A stretch of DNA of 64,000 nucleotides. It comes from Acidovorax sp. T1 (lineage in GTDB: Bacteria > Pseudomonadota > Gammaproteobacteria > Burkholderiales > Burkholderiaceae_C). Below are positions 51,971-60,805 of the stretch, piece by piece; within the stretch, counting starts at the first letter, position 1; each line of letters opens with the position of its first letter. The notes below the pieces were generated by a model, which saw only the letters and a program-made list of their open reading frames with translations, searched no databases and was not told where the DNA came from. The stretch covers positions 2,984,001 through 3,048,000 of the forward strand of contig NZ_CP021648.1 of assembly GCF_002176815.1 (NCBI RefSeq), in the 5' to 3' direction. The position numbers and the translations under genes are program-made.

Positions 51971-52609
51971 ATGACCTACTCCGTCAAGGAAATTTTCTAC
52001 ACCCTGCAAGGCGAAGGCGGCCAGGCGGGCAGCCCGGCCGTGTTCTGCCGTTTTGCAGGCTGCAACCTCTGGAGCGGCCGCGAACAAGACCGCGCCAACG
52101 CCATCTGCCGCTTTTGCGATACCGACTTTGTGGGCACCGACGGCACCCTGGGCGGCAAGTTTGCCGACGCCGATGCCCTGGCGCACCAGATTGCCGCCCT
52201 GTGGCCTGCGGGCGACGCACACCACCGGCTGGTGGTGCTGACGGGCGGCGAGCCGCTGCTGCAAGTGGATGCCGCGCTGATCGCGGCCCTGCATGCGCAG
52301 GGCTTTCGCATCGCCGTCGAGACCAATGGCACCGTGGCGGCCCCGCAAGGCATCGACTGGCTGTGCGTGAGCCCCAAGGCCGGCGCCGGCTGGGTGCAGC
52401 GCCAGGGGCAGGAGTTGAAAGTGGTGTGGCCGCAGCCGGGGCTGGACCTGGATGTGCTGGAGGCCACCGGCCAGTTCCAGCACCGCTTTCTGCAGCCCAT
52501 GGACGGGCCCGACCAGGCCCGCCACATCGCCCTGTGCATCGATCTGTGCCTGCAGCGCCCCGCGTGGCGCCTGAGCCTGCAGACCCACAAGCTCACCGGC
52601 ATCCGATAA
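51971..52609 (+). CDS. queE: 7-carboxy-7-deazaguanine synthase
   Basis: This 212-residue radical SAM enzyme converts 6-carboxytetrahydropterin to 7-carboxy-7-deazaguanine in queuosine biosynthesis. It begins MTYSVKEIFYTLQGEGGQAG. The cluster motif is the C-x14-C-x2-C variant (C at CNLWSG, then CRFCDTDF) rather than the usual C-x3-C-x2-C, which is known for Burkholderia-type QueE. TGGEPLLQ is the SAM-binding GGE motif. queD follows after 38 bases. Confidence 0.95.
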   Translation: MTYSVKEIFYTLQGEGGQAGSPAVFCRFAGCNLWSGREQDRANAICRFCDTDFVGTDGTLGGKFADADALAHQIAALWPAGDAHHRLVVLTGGEPLLQVDAALIAALHAQGFRIAVETNGTVAAPQGIDWLCVSPKAGAGWVQRQGQELKVVWPQPGLDLDVLEATGQFQHRFLQPMDGPDQARHIALCIDLCLQRPAWRLSLQTHKLTGIR

Positions 52610-52647
52610 GCCCACCGATAAGCCCCGTTCCTGTTTGTTCGTCCACC

Positions 52648-53025
52648 ATGCAATTCACCGTCAGCCAGCGTTTTTTCTTTGATGCCGCCCACACGCTGCA
52701 ACGCGAGATCGAGGCTGAAGGCAGCCGCCGCGTGCACGGCCACACCTACCACGCCGAGGTGTGGGTGCAGGGCCCGCGCAATCCCGCCAACGGCATGGTG
52801 ATCGACCTGGGTTTTCTGCGCCAGCACCTCGCCGTGGTGCGCGAGCAGCTCGACCACCACCTGCTCGATGAAGTGCCGGGGCTGGGCGCGCCCACGCTGG
52901 AGAACCTGTGCGCCTTCATCGCCCAGCAACTGTCGGGCATGCAACCGCCGCCAAGCCGCGTGCGGGTGTGGCGCGAAGCGCTGGGGGACGGCTGCACCCT
53001 CGACCTGGCGCCGCCCCGGGCCTGA
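52648..53025 (+). CDS. queD: QueD-like 6-carboxytetrahydropterin synthase
   Basis: The 125-residue PTPS-family protein has zinc ligands in FDAAHTL, VHGHTYHAEV and a DHHLLDEVPGL block with ALGDG at the end. It should convert dihydroneopterin triphosphate to 6-carboxytetrahydropterin, the QueE substrate. The position occupied by the catalytic Cys of E. coli QueD (just before the HGH motif) is Ser here (EGSRRVHGH). The chemistry may therefore differ, or another residue may take over. Placement after queE supports the queuosine role. Confidence 0.88.
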   Translation: MQFTVSQRFFFDAAHTLQREIEAEGSRRVHGHTYHAEVWVQGPRNPANGMVIDLGFLRQHLAVVREQLDHHLLDEVPGLGAPTLENLCAFIAQQLSGMQPPPSRVRVWREALGDGCTLDLAPPRA

Positions 53026-53049
53026 ACCGTCGTCCCCGCCTGACCCCGC

Positions 53050-54168
53050 TCAGGCCGCGCCGATGTTCGGCACCAGGCCGGCCACCGGCTGGCCGTTTTT
53101 CAGCGCGGCGGTGAAGGCCAGCATGCGGTCGATGGGCAGGCGCGCGCGCGGGATCAGGGCCGGGTCGACGTGGATGGCATTGCAGCCCGTCTCCAGCACC
53201 TGCGCCACGCCGGCCAGGCCGTTCATGGCCATCCAGGGGCAGTGGGCGCAGCTTTTGCAGGTGGCGCTGTTGCCGGCGGTGGGCGCCTCAATGAACACCT
53301 TGCCGGGGTTCAGGGTGCGCAGCTTGTGCATCATGCCGTTGTCGGTGGCCACGATGAACTCGCGTGCGTCCATGCTGCGCGCGGCGTTCAGGATGCCCGA
53401 TGTGGAGCCCACGGCGTCGGCCAGGGCGATCACGTCGGCGGGGCTTTCGGGGTGCACCAGCACCTTGGCCAGGGGGTGCTCTTTTTTGAGCAGCTCCAGC
53501 TCCAGCGCCTTGAACTCGTCGTGCACGATGCAGGCGCCGTTCCACATCACCATGTCGGCGCCGGTTTCGCGGCGGATGTAGTCGCCCAGATGCCGGTCGG
53601 GCGCCCACAGGATCTTCTGGCCCTGGTCTTTGAGGGCGCGCACGATGTCGAGCGCGCAGCTCGATGTGACCAGCCAGTCGGCGCGGGCTTTGACGGCGGC
53701 GCTGGTGTTGGCATACACCACCACGGTGCGGTCGGGGTGGGCGTCGCAAAACGCGCTGAATTCTTCGATGGGGCAGCCCAAATCGAGCGAGCAGGTGGCG
53801 TCCAGGTCGGGCATGAGCACGGTTTTCTCGGGCGAGAGGATCTTGGCCGTCTCGCCCATGAAGCGCACGCCGCTCACCACCAGCGTCTGCGCGGCGTGGT
53901 CACGGCCAAAGCGGGCCATCTCCAGCGAGTCGCTGACGATGCCGCCGGTTTCTTCGGCCAGATCCTGCAAGTCGGGGTGCACGTAATAGTGCGACACCAT
54001 GACCGCGTTCTTCTCTTTCAGCAGGCGGCGGATCTTGTCCTTGAGCTGCGCGCGCTCGTCCTTCGACAGCTCGGCGGGCACGCGGGCCCAGGCGTGCTTG
54101 GTACTGCACACCGCGCCGTCGGTGGGCTGCTCGTAATCGACTTCTTTGAGGGTGATGGTGGTGTTCAT
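53050..54168 (-). CDS. nadA: Quinolinate synthase
   Basis: The 372-residue [4Fe-4S] enzyme condenses iminoaspartate with dihydroxyacetone phosphate to quinolinate. Three cluster cysteines are visible in the regions [22 protein letters not shown] and [26 protein letters not shown] and [12 protein letters not shown] are family blocks. Its start overlaps the nadC stop by four bases, so nadC-nadA is a translationally coupled pair; NadB is encoded near 47 kb. Confidence 0.96.
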   Translation of the reverse strand: MNTTITLKEVDYEQPTDGAVCSTKHAWARVPAELSKDERAQLKDKIRRLLKEKNAVMVSHYYVHPDLQDLAEETGGIVSDSLEMARFGRDHAAQTLVVSGVRFMGETAKILSPEKTVLMPDLDATCSLDLGCPIEEFSAFCDAHPDRTVVVYANTSAAVKARADWLVTSSCALDIVRALKDQGQKILWAPDRHLGDYIRRETGADMVMWNGACIVHDEFKALELELLKKEHPLAKVLVHPESPADVIALADAVGSTSGILNAARSMDAREFIVATDNGMMHKLRTLNPGKVFIEAPTAGNSATCKSCAHCPWMAMNGLAGVAQVLETGCNAIHVDPALIPRARLPIDRMLAFTAALKNGQPVAGLVPNIGAA

Positions 54169-55046
54169 GCCAGCTCCTGCAGGCGCATCGAGAAATCGGT
54201 GGCCTTCACGTCTTTGGTGAGGGTGCCGATGGAGATGCGGTCCACGCCGGTTTCGGCCAGCTCGCGCAGGCCCGCCAGCGTGACGCCGCCCGAGATTTCG
54301 AGGATGGCACCACCCCCCGTATGCGCTGCGTTGATGCGCACGGCCTCGCGCAGCATGGGCAGCGGCATGTTGTCGAGCAGCACCATCTTCGCTCCGGCAT
54401 CCAGCGCCTCGGTCAGCTGCACCAGCGTTTCCACCTCGATCTCGATGAAGGTTGCCTGCGCCGCCACCTGCTGGGCGGCGCGCAGCACGGCGGTCACGCC
54501 GCCGGCGGCGGCAATGTGGTTCTCTTTGATGAGCACGGCGTCGTGCAGGCCGATGCGGTGGTTGGTGCCGCCGCCCACGCGCACGGCGTATTTTTGCGCC
54601 AGGCGCAGGCCGGGCAGGGTTTTGCGGGTGTCCACGATGCGCGCGCGGGTGCCGGCCACCATATCCACATAGGTGCGGGTTTTGGTGGCCACGGCGGACA
54701 GCAGCTGCAAAAAGTTGAGCGCCGTGCGCTCGGCGCTGAGCAGCGCGCGGGCGTTGCCCTCGATCTCCAGCACCACCTGGTCGGGGGCGCAGCGCTGGCC
54801 CTCGGCCACATGCCAGGTCAGCTGCACGGAAGGGTCGAGCGCGCGCAAGGCGGCCTCGGCCCAGGGGGCACCGCAGATCACGGCAGCCTCGCGCGCCAGG
54901 ATGCGCCCACGGGTGCGGCGCTGGGGGTCGATCAGGCCAGCGGTCAAGTCGCCGCTGCCCACGTCTTCTTCAAGGGCCCGGGCCACATCGGCGCGGGCCA
55001 GGGCGGCCACTGCCGCGTCGCTGAAATCGTCGGTAGCATTTGTCAT
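54165..55046 (-). CDS. nadC: Nicotinate-nucleotide pyrophosphorylase (carboxylating)
   Basis: The 293-residue enzyme joins quinolinate to phosphoribosyl pyrophosphate, giving nicotinate mononucleotide. ATG 55046 ([20 protein letters not shown]) is used; the frame upstream lacks homology. The conserved blocks are [46 protein letters not shown] and [11 protein letters not shown]. The gene is first of the nadC-nadA pair and divergent from nothing nearby; fahA lies upstream on the same strand after 105 bases. Confidence 0.96.
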   Translation of the reverse strand: MTNATDDFSDAAVAALARADVARALEEDVGSGDLTAGLIDPQRRTRGRILAREAAVICGAPWAEAALRALDPSVQLTWHVAEGQRCAPDQVVLEIEGNARALLSAERTALNFLQLLSAVATKTRTYVDMVAGTRARIVDTRKTLPGLRLAQKYAVRVGGGTNHRIGLHDAVLIKENHIAAAGGVTAVLRAAQQVAAQATFIEIEVETLVQLTEALDAGAKMVLLDNMPLPMLREAVRINAAHTGGGAILEISGGVTLAGLRELAETGVDRISIGTLTKDVKATDFSMRLQELA

Positions 55047-55151
55047 GGGCGCAGAGCATAGCGGCATTGGCCAGGGCAGCGCCGTTGCGCGGGCTTCACC
55101 CGCAGTCCCGGTGCGGGCACAGGGCACGCACGGCGGGCTGCCCGCGCCGAT

Positions 55152-56465
55152 TCAGCGCGCGGGCAGCACGGTGCCCCAGCACTCACCAAAGCCGATGCGC
55201 GCCGCACCGGGCTTTTCGCACCAGCCGCGCAGCACCACCGCGTCGCCGTCTTCCAGGTACGTGCGCTGCTCGCCGCCGGGCAGCTGCAGCGGGTTCTTGC
55301 CGCCGGCGGTCAGCTCGATCAGCGCGCCCGCCTGATCCAGCGTGGGGCCCGACAGGGTGCCGCTGCCCAGCAGGTCGCCGGGTTGCAGGTTGCAGCCGTT
55401 GACGGTGTGGTGCGCGAGCATTTGCGCCACCGTCCAGTAGGCGTGACGGTAGCTGGTGCGGCAGATGCTGGCGTCGCCCTGCCCGGCCGCGGCCATGCGC
55501 GGCGTGCGCAGGCCCACCTGCAGCTGGATGTCGAACGCGCCGCCCGCGCGGTTGGCGGGGCTGTCCAGGTAAGGCAGCGGCGCGGGGTCGCCCTCGGGGC
55601 GGGCAAAGGCCACGCGGTACGGCGCCAGCGCCTCCAGCGTCACGATCCACGGCGAAATGGTGGTGGCGAAGTTCTTGGCCAGGAACGGGCCCAGGGGCTG
55701 GTATTCCCAGGCCTGGAGGTCGCGGGCCGACCAGTCGTTGAGCAGGCAGAGGCCAAACACATGCTGCTCAGCCTCGGTGATGGGCACGGCGTCGCCCGGG
55801 GCGTTGCCATCGCCCACGAAGATGCCCAACTCCAGCTCGATGTCCAGGCGCTGGCTGGGCCCCAGCGAAGGCGTCTGCGCGCCCGCTGCCAAGGTCTGGC
55901 CCTTGGGGCGGTGAAAGGCCTGGCCCGACACGCCAATGCTGGACGCGCGCCCGTGGTAGCCGATGGGCACCCATTTGTAGTTGGGCATCAGCGGGTTGTC
56001 GGGGCGGAACAGGCGGCCGATGTTGGTGGCGTGGTGCACCGAGGTGTAGAAGTCGGTGTAGTCGCCAATGCGGGCGGGCACGTCGTATTCGGCCTCGGCC
56101 TGGGGTACCAGGCAGGCCTGCAGCGCGGCTTGCCCGGGCGCGCCTTCGCGCAGGGCACGCGACAGCGCCAGGCGCAGAGCGCGCCAGGCACCGTGGCCCA
56201 GGGCCATCAGGGCGTTGAGCTTGTCGTTGGCTGCGGCCTGCACGGCCACCGCCGCCTCGCCCGAGAACACGCCGGCACCGGCCAGCGCCGCCAGGTCGAT
56301 GATCTGGTCGCCAATGGCCACGCCGCCGCGCCAGGGCTCGGTGCGGCCCTGGCGGCGAAACACGGCAAACGGCAGGTTCTGGATCGGAAAATCGGCGCCC
56401 GCCGCGTTGGCAGAGGCCACCCAGCTGCGCAGCAGCGGGTCGTGGGTTTCGTTCAGGAGCGTCAT
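55152..56465 (-). CDS. fahA: Fumarylacetoacetase
   Basis: The 437-residue, full-length FAH hydrolyses fumarylacetoacetate to fumarate and acetoacetate at the end of the homogentisate pathway. Catalytic and metal residues are visible in DYTDFYTSVHHATN, DIELELGIFVG and LLNDWSARD. ATG 56465 (MTLLNETHDP) was chosen over upstream codons without homology. It is the last gene of the operon running from 60526. Homogentisate dioxygenase and maleylacetoacetate isomerase are not in this window. Confidence 0.94.
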   Translation of the reverse strand: MTLLNETHDPLLRSWVASANAAGADFPIQNLPFAVFRRQGRTEPWRGGVAIGDQIIDLAALAGAGVFSGEAAVAVQAAANDKLNALMALGHGAWRALRLALSRALREGAPGQAALQACLVPQAEAEYDVPARIGDYTDFYTSVHHATNIGRLFRPDNPLMPNYKWVPIGYHGRASSIGVSGQAFHRPKGQTLAAGAQTPSLGPSQRLDIELELGIFVGDGNAPGDAVPITEAEQHVFGLCLLNDWSARDLQAWEYQPLGPFLAKNFATTISPWIVTLEALAPYRVAFARPEGDPAPLPYLDSPANRAGGAFDIQLQVGLRTPRMAAAGQGDASICRTSYRHAYWTVAQMLAHHTVNGCNLQPGDLLGSGTLSGPTLDQAGALIELTAGGKNPLQLPGGEQRTYLEDGDAVVLRGWCEKPGAARIGFGECWGTVLPAR

Positions 56466-56481
56466 GCGGTTCGTCCGTGCG

Positions 56482-57018
56482 TCATTGCGCCATGCTGCCG
56501 TCGTGCATCCAGGCGGCATGCTTGGGAGCGCGGCGGGTTTCGCTCCACTCCTGCAGCATCTCCCACTTCACGGCATCGAGCTTGGCGTACATCTCGGGCG
56601 TGCCGATGTCGCAGGCCAGCTCCAGGCGGTGGCCATTGGGGTCGAAGAAGTAGATGCTCTTGAAGATGGTGTGGTCGGTAGGGCCGACCACCTCGATGCC
56701 AGCGGCCTCCAGGCGGGCCTTGGTGGCCAGCAGCGTGTCCATCGAATCCACACTGAGCGCCAGGTGCTGCACCCAGCTCGGGGTGTTGTGGTCGCGGTCC
56801 ATGGGCGGCTGGGCGGGCAGTTCGAAAAACGCCAGCACATTGCCGTTGCCGGCATCCAGGAACACATGCATGTAGGGGTCGGGGGCCTTGGTCGAGGGCA
56901 CCTCGTTTTCGGCAATGGCCAGCACGAACTTCATATCGAGGTGCTTGACGTACCAGTCCACGGTTTGCTTGGCATCCTTGCAGCGGTAGGCAACGTGGTG
57001 AATTTTCTGAACCAGCAT
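56482..57018 (-). CDS. VOC superfamily (glyoxalase/dioxygenase fold) protein
   Basis: The 178-residue protein has two paired beta-alpha modules of the vicinal oxygen chelate fold. Likely metal ligands are His in KIHHVAYRC, His in WVQHLALSV and Glu in NGHRLELACD. It could be an isomerase, lyase or extradiol-type dioxygenase. Because it lies between a flavoprotein hydroxylase and fumarylacetoacetase, it probably acts on an aromatic ring-cleavage intermediate. The gaps to its neighbours are 16 and 42 bases. Confidence 0.85.
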   Translation of the reverse strand: MLVQKIHHVAYRCKDAKQTVDWYVKHLDMKFVLAIAENEVPSTKAPDPYMHVFLDAGNGNVLAFFELPAQPPMDRDHNTPSWVQHLALSVDSMDTLLATKARLEAAGIEVVGPTDHTIFKSIYFFDPNGHRLELACDIGTPEMYAKLDAVKWEMLQEWSETRRAPKHAAWMHDGSMAQ

Positions 57019-57060
57019 GGCGGTCTCCTTGGGGCGTTGGAAGGCGAATCCTGAAGGGAA

Positions 57061-57285
57061 TTACAGGTCTTGCAGGGCCGCCTGCAAATGGCGGCCAAAA
57101 GCCTCGGCGTCGCCCAGCGCCTGGGCGTTGAGCAGCGCGAGCTTGACGAGGAACAGTTCGGCCTTGGCGGGGCCGGCCTGGTCGATGGCAGTGGCGAGCT
57201 GGTCATAGACCTGCTCCAGCCCGGCGATGCCGAGGGCGGGCTGGCCCAGCGCGGACGATACAGGGGTCATGGAAGTGTTGGACAC
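57061..57285 (-). CDS. DUF2783 small protein
   Basis: The 74-residue helical protein (ALGIAGLEQVYDQLATAIDQ) matches DUF2783. The start is a GTG at 57285 with a strong TAAGGAG eight bases upstream; the internal ATG at 57270 lacks a comparable site. It lies 12 bases after the flavoprotein hydroxylase gene. A comparable small coupling protein (MhaB) accompanies the flavoprotein 3-hydroxyphenylacetate 6-hydroxylase in Pseudomonas. Whether DUF2783 serves the same purpose is inferred. Confidence 0.82.
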   Translation of the reverse strand: MSNTSMTPVSSALGQPALGIAGLEQVYDQLATAIDQAGPAKAELFLVKLALLNAQALGDAEAFGRHLQAALQDL

Positions 57286-57297
57286 GGTGCGGTCTCC

Positions 57298-58989
57298 TTA
57301 CTGGGGCAATGCGTGGTTCAGGGCCGCCTGCAGGCGGGTGGCATCGAGCGTGAGCCAGCGGGCACACACATGCTGGTCGGGGCGCAGCAGGTAGGCCGCG
57401 CCGCTGGCGGGCACGCCGTAGCGCGCGCGGAAATGGCCATCGGCATCGGCCAGGGTCTGGTCGGCACCGGCCACCGGGGCGCTGGCGCCCACGGCGGTCA
57501 CCCGCAGCGGCACGCCCTTGGCACGGGCGGCGTTCACCACGGATTGCAGCGCCTCGGGCATGGCCGCGCCTTCGGTGAAATACAGCAGGTCAAAGCCGCC
57601 ACCGAGGTGGTCGAGCAGATAGTCGTTGGCCGACAGGCGGATGTTTTGCGGCGGCGCGCCGTGGGCCGGTCCGGCCTTGAACAAGGCGTTGTCGTCGCCG
57701 GGGCTATTGAGCGCCGACTGCGTGTATTCGTGCGGCCGCGAGGTGCGCCAGTGGTAGAGCGGGCGCACAAATTCTTGCGACAGCGACAGCGACAGCACGG
57801 CATCGCGCAGCAGCCGAAAGCCCCGCGTGGGCGGCGTCATGAAGCGCGTGCTCTTGCCCGACTCTTCGATGATCTCGCGGGCAGCGCCCACGCGTTCGCG
57901 GCTGTAGTTGTCCACCAGCGCGGCGCTGGCGATGCCCTTGACCGCAAAGGCCAGGTGCCAGCCCAGCGACTGCGCGTCCTGGAAGGCGGTGTTGGCACCG
58001 CGCACGCCAAAAATCGGCAGTAGGTGGGCGGCGTCGCCGGTGAACAGCACGCGGCCGTGGCGGTAGTCGGGCAGTGTCAGCGTGCGGGCCGAATACACCG
58101 AGCTCCAGTCCATCTCCCAGGGTTTGTCGCCGTGGCCGATCTGCGCCAGCAGCGCATTGATGCGGGTGGCCAGCGCGGCCGGCTGCAGCGCGTCTTCGGG
58201 GGTTTCGTTCTCGGGCAGCTGGTAGTCCACGCGCCAGATGCCATGCGGCTCGCGGTGCATCAGCACGGTGTTGCCGGGGTTCCAGTCGGGGTCAAAGAAA
58301 GCCAGGCGCTCGGTGGGCAGCGGCAGGTCGATGCGGATGTCGGCAATCACGAAGCGGCCTTCGTACGAGGCGCCCTCCATCTGCAGGTCGAACGCGGCGC
58401 GGATCGCAGAACGCCCGCCATCTGCAGCCACCACCCAGTCGGCGTGCAGCTGGTAGGGCCCTTCGGGGGTGTCCACCTCCAGCGTGGCGCCGGTGGCGTC
58501 CTGCGCCACCTGCGTGACCTTGTTGCCCCAGCGGAAATCGACCAGCGGCTCGGCCTGGCAGGCATCCAAGAGGTATTCCTCCATGTACTGCTGCTGGATG
58601 TTGAGCATGGGAAAAAACCGGTCGTCCGCGTCGTGCGGCGCTTCCATGCGGAACACGCGCTGGCCCCGGTAGTACGAGTTGCCAAAGCGCCAGGGCAGGC
58701 CGTTGTCCACCATGCGCTGGGCCACGCCGACCTGCTGCAGGATCTCCAGCGAACGGCGCGTGAACACGATGGCACGGCTGCCCTGCGAGACCTGCAGCTC
58801 CGATTCGAGCACCACGCTGGCCACGCCGTGGCGGGCCAGCTCGAGTGCTGTGACCATGCCCGAGGGGCCCGAGCCGACGATCACCACCGGGTGGCGGCCC
58901 TGGGCCGGATGCTGCGATGCCAGCCACGGGGCGTGGACCTGGTAGGGGTAATAGATAGAGGGGCGCGCTTGCGTGGTGGGCTGGTGCAT
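57298..58989 (-). CDS. FAD-dependent aromatic hydroxylase
   Basis: The 563-residue class A flavoprotein monooxygenase has an N-terminal FAD motif VIVGSGPSGMVTALELA at about residues 36-52, the mid motif AADGGRSAIR, and GDAAHLLPIFGVRGANTAF contacting FAD. A C-terminal thioredoxin-like region follows. Related enzymes (MhpA, 3-hydroxyphenylacetate 6-hydroxylase) add a hydroxyl group to a phenolic acid with NAD(P)H. The presence of fumarylacetoacetase points to a homogentisate-forming reaction or a related para-hydroxylation. The exact substrate cannot be read from the sequence. Confidence 0.9.
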   Translation of the reverse strand: MHQPTTQARPSIYYPYQVHAPWLASQHPAQGRHPVVIVGSGPSGMVTALELARHGVASVVLESELQVSQGSRAIVFTRRSLEILQQVGVAQRMVDNGLPWRFGNSYYRGQRVFRMEAPHDADDRFFPMLNIQQQYMEEYLLDACQAEPLVDFRWGNKVTQVAQDATGATLEVDTPEGPYQLHADWVVAADGGRSAIRAAFDLQMEGASYEGRFVIADIRIDLPLPTERLAFFDPDWNPGNTVLMHREPHGIWRVDYQLPENETPEDALQPAALATRINALLAQIGHGDKPWEMDWSSVYSARTLTLPDYRHGRVLFTGDAAHLLPIFGVRGANTAFQDAQSLGWHLAFAVKGIASAALVDNYSRERVGAAREIIEESGKSTRFMTPPTRGFRLLRDAVLSLSLSQEFVRPLYHWRTSRPHEYTQSALNSPGDDNALFKAGPAHGAPPQNIRLSANDYLLDHLGGGFDLLYFTEGAAMPEALQSVVNAARAKGVPLRVTAVGASAPVAGADQTLADADGHFRARYGVPASGAAYLLRPDQHVCARWLTLDATRLQAALNHALPQ

Positions 58990-59031
58990 GGTGAGTCGTC
59001 AATCCATCAAAAAAGTAAAACGGCCGTCCGA

Positions 59032-59547
59032 TCAGCAGCGCTCGTTGTGCGCGACCAGGCGGTCAAGCAGCTTGCCCAGCTGGGCCAGTTCGCGGGGGCT
59101 CAGGCAGCCAAAAATTTCGCGGTTGCGCCGCACCACCAGCTGGTTGGTGGCCTGCCAGCGCGCGCGGCCTTCTGGCGAAAGCATCAGCACCACGCCGCGC
59201 CCGTCGGCCTCGCTGCCCTGCTTGAGCACCAGCCCCCGGTCCACCAGCGCCTGGGCAGCGCGGCTGGCCTGGCTTTTGTTGAGGTTGGACAGGCGCGCCA
59301 GGTCCTTGACCGACAGCGGCTCGAAGGTGCCGATGGTGGTGAGGCAGCGGCCATCGCTGAGCGACAGCCCCGCCTCCTCCAGGTAAGCCTGGTGGCTCAC
59401 CGGGTCGGACAACTTGCCCAGGTGGTGAAACCGGTAGGAAAACGAGCGGTTGAGCGGCACGTCGAACGGGTCACCCGCGCCCACCGGGTCGGCGGCGGGT
59501 TCGGCCGGGGCGTCTGGGGAGGCTGCGGAGCGGGCGGGCCGGGCCAT
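59032..59547 (-). CDS. MarR family transcriptional regulator
   Basis: The 171-residue regulator starts at ATG 59547, with a Pro/Ala-rich leader of about 35 residues, then a MarR winged helix ([45 protein letters not shown]). It lies inside the operon, between the solute-binding protein (4-base gap) and the hydroxylase gene. It therefore regulates its own expression if it acts on the operators at 60637-60683. A phenolic acid is the likely inducer. Confidence 0.92.
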   Translation of the reverse strand: MARPARSAASPDAPAEPAADPVGAGDPFDVPLNRSFSYRFHHLGKLSDPVSHQAYLEEAGLSLSDGRCLTTIGTFEPLSVKDLARLSNLNKSQASRAAQALVDRGLVLKQGSEADGRGVVLMLSPEGRARWQATNQLVVRRNREIFGCLSPRELAQLGKLLDRLVAHNERC

Positions 59548-59551
59548 GGGA

Positions 59552-60526
59552 TCAGTCCAGCTTGATGCCGCTGGCCTTGATGACCTGGCCCCACTTGGCG
59601 CGCTCATCGGCCCCATAGCGGGCCATCTGCTCGGGCGAGCTGGGAATGGACTCCAGGCCCAGCGTCTGCAGGCGCGCCTTGACTGCCGTGCTGTCCATGG
59701 CGGCAAGCAAGGCCGCATTGAGCTTGGCAATCACGTCCTTGGGCGTACCCGCAGGCACCACCAGGCCTTGCCAGGCATAGGCCTCAAAGCCCTTGAGGCC
59801 CTGCTCCTGCAGCGTGGGAATGTCCTCGAAACCCTTGACCCGCTTGGGGCTGGCCACGCCGATGGCGCGCAGCTTGCCGGCGGCCACAAACTGGTATCCG
59901 CTGGCCGTGTCCACGAACATGAAGGGCACCTGGCCGGCCACCACATCCTGCACCGCAGGCGCCGCGCCGCGATACGGCACATGGGTGAAGTGGTTGCCGG
60001 TTTTCTCGCGGAACAGCTCGGCAGCCAGGTGGTGCGGGCTGCCCGGGCCGGGCGAGGCGTAATTGGCGGCGTTCTGGGCCTTGGCCCAGGCCAGGAACTC
60101 AGGCAGCGTCTTGGCGGGCACCTGCGGGTTGACCACCAGGATCATCGGAAACCGCACCGTGAGGCCGACCGGGGCCAGGTCCTTCTCGGCGCTGTAGCCG
60201 AGCCTGGTGTACAGCGACGGGTTGGCCGCCAGCGTGGCGGTGTCGGCGGACATCAGCACATAGCCATCGGCCTTGGCCCGGGCCACGTATTCCGCCCCGA
60301 TGTTGGTGGCCGCGCCAGGCTTGTTGTTGATGATGATGGGCTGGCCCAGCAACTTGCCCATGGCCTCGGCCAGCGTGCGCGCCACCACGTCGGTGCCGCC
60401 GCCCGCGGGGTAGGGAACCACCCATTCGATGGTCTTGGAAGGATAGGTCTGGGCCGCCGCAGCCGTGCAGGCGGTGAGCACGGCCAGGGCGAAAAGGCGG
60501 CGGGTGGTGGGCAGAAAAGCGCGCAT
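59552..60526 (-). CDS. Bug-family solute-binding protein
   Basis: The 324-residue periplasmic binding protein of the tripartite tricarboxylate transporter (Bug) class starts at ATG 60526 with a signal peptide ([17 protein letters not shown]). The typical blocks [32 protein letters not shown] and [20 protein letters not shown] follow. It probably captures the aromatic acid degraded by the operon it heads. The membrane partners TctA/TctB are not encoded nearby, as is usual for this large family. Confidence 0.94.
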   Translation of the reverse strand: MRAFLPTTRRLFALAVLTACTAAAAQTYPSKTIEWVVPYPAGGGTDVVARTLAEAMGKLLGQPIIINNKPGAATNIGAEYVARAKADGYVLMSADTATLAANPSLYTRLGYSAEKDLAPVGLTVRFPMILVVNPQVPAKTLPEFLAWAKAQNAANYASPGPGSPHHLAAELFREKTGNHFTHVPYRGAAPAVQDVVAGQVPFMFVDTASGYQFVAAGKLRAIGVASPKRVKGFEDIPTLQEQGLKGFEAYAWQGLVVPAGTPKDVIAKLNAALLAAMDSTAVKARLQTLGLESIPSSPEQMARYGADERAKWGQVIKASGIKLD

Positions 60527-60636
60527 GTAAAACCTCGAAATCAAGCAGGATGGATTGAGCTGGAACAACGACACCAAAACCACCACCGGGCAGATACATG
60601 CGGTATTGATCTGGCTCAGCGAATGTACAGAATTTG

Positions 60637-60683
60637 GTTGCGTGCGCAACTAGATATTTACCCTAATAGTTGCGCACGCAACT
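60637..60683 (-). promoter_or_regulatory. Paired MarR operators around the operon promoter
   Basis: Two nearly identical dyads occur: GTTGCG-TG-CGCAAC (60637-60650) and AGTTGCG-CA-CGCAACT (60668-60683). Their centres are 32 bases apart, about three helical turns. Between them the DNA is AT-rich; on the minus strand TTGCGT in the upstream dyad and AAATAT form a possible -35/-10 pair spaced 16. Binding would block the promoter of the aromatic operon. panB starts 123 bases to the right and could also be affected. Confidence 0.8.
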
Positions 60684-60805
60684 TGCCGCACCATGCTGCG
60701 GACGGGCCACACGCGCTTGCTGCGGCGTCAAACCGCAGGCACCACAGGCCCCGATGGCATAGACATGGCATAGACTCGCGGCACTTTTTTGCCCATGGGA
60801 CCTTC

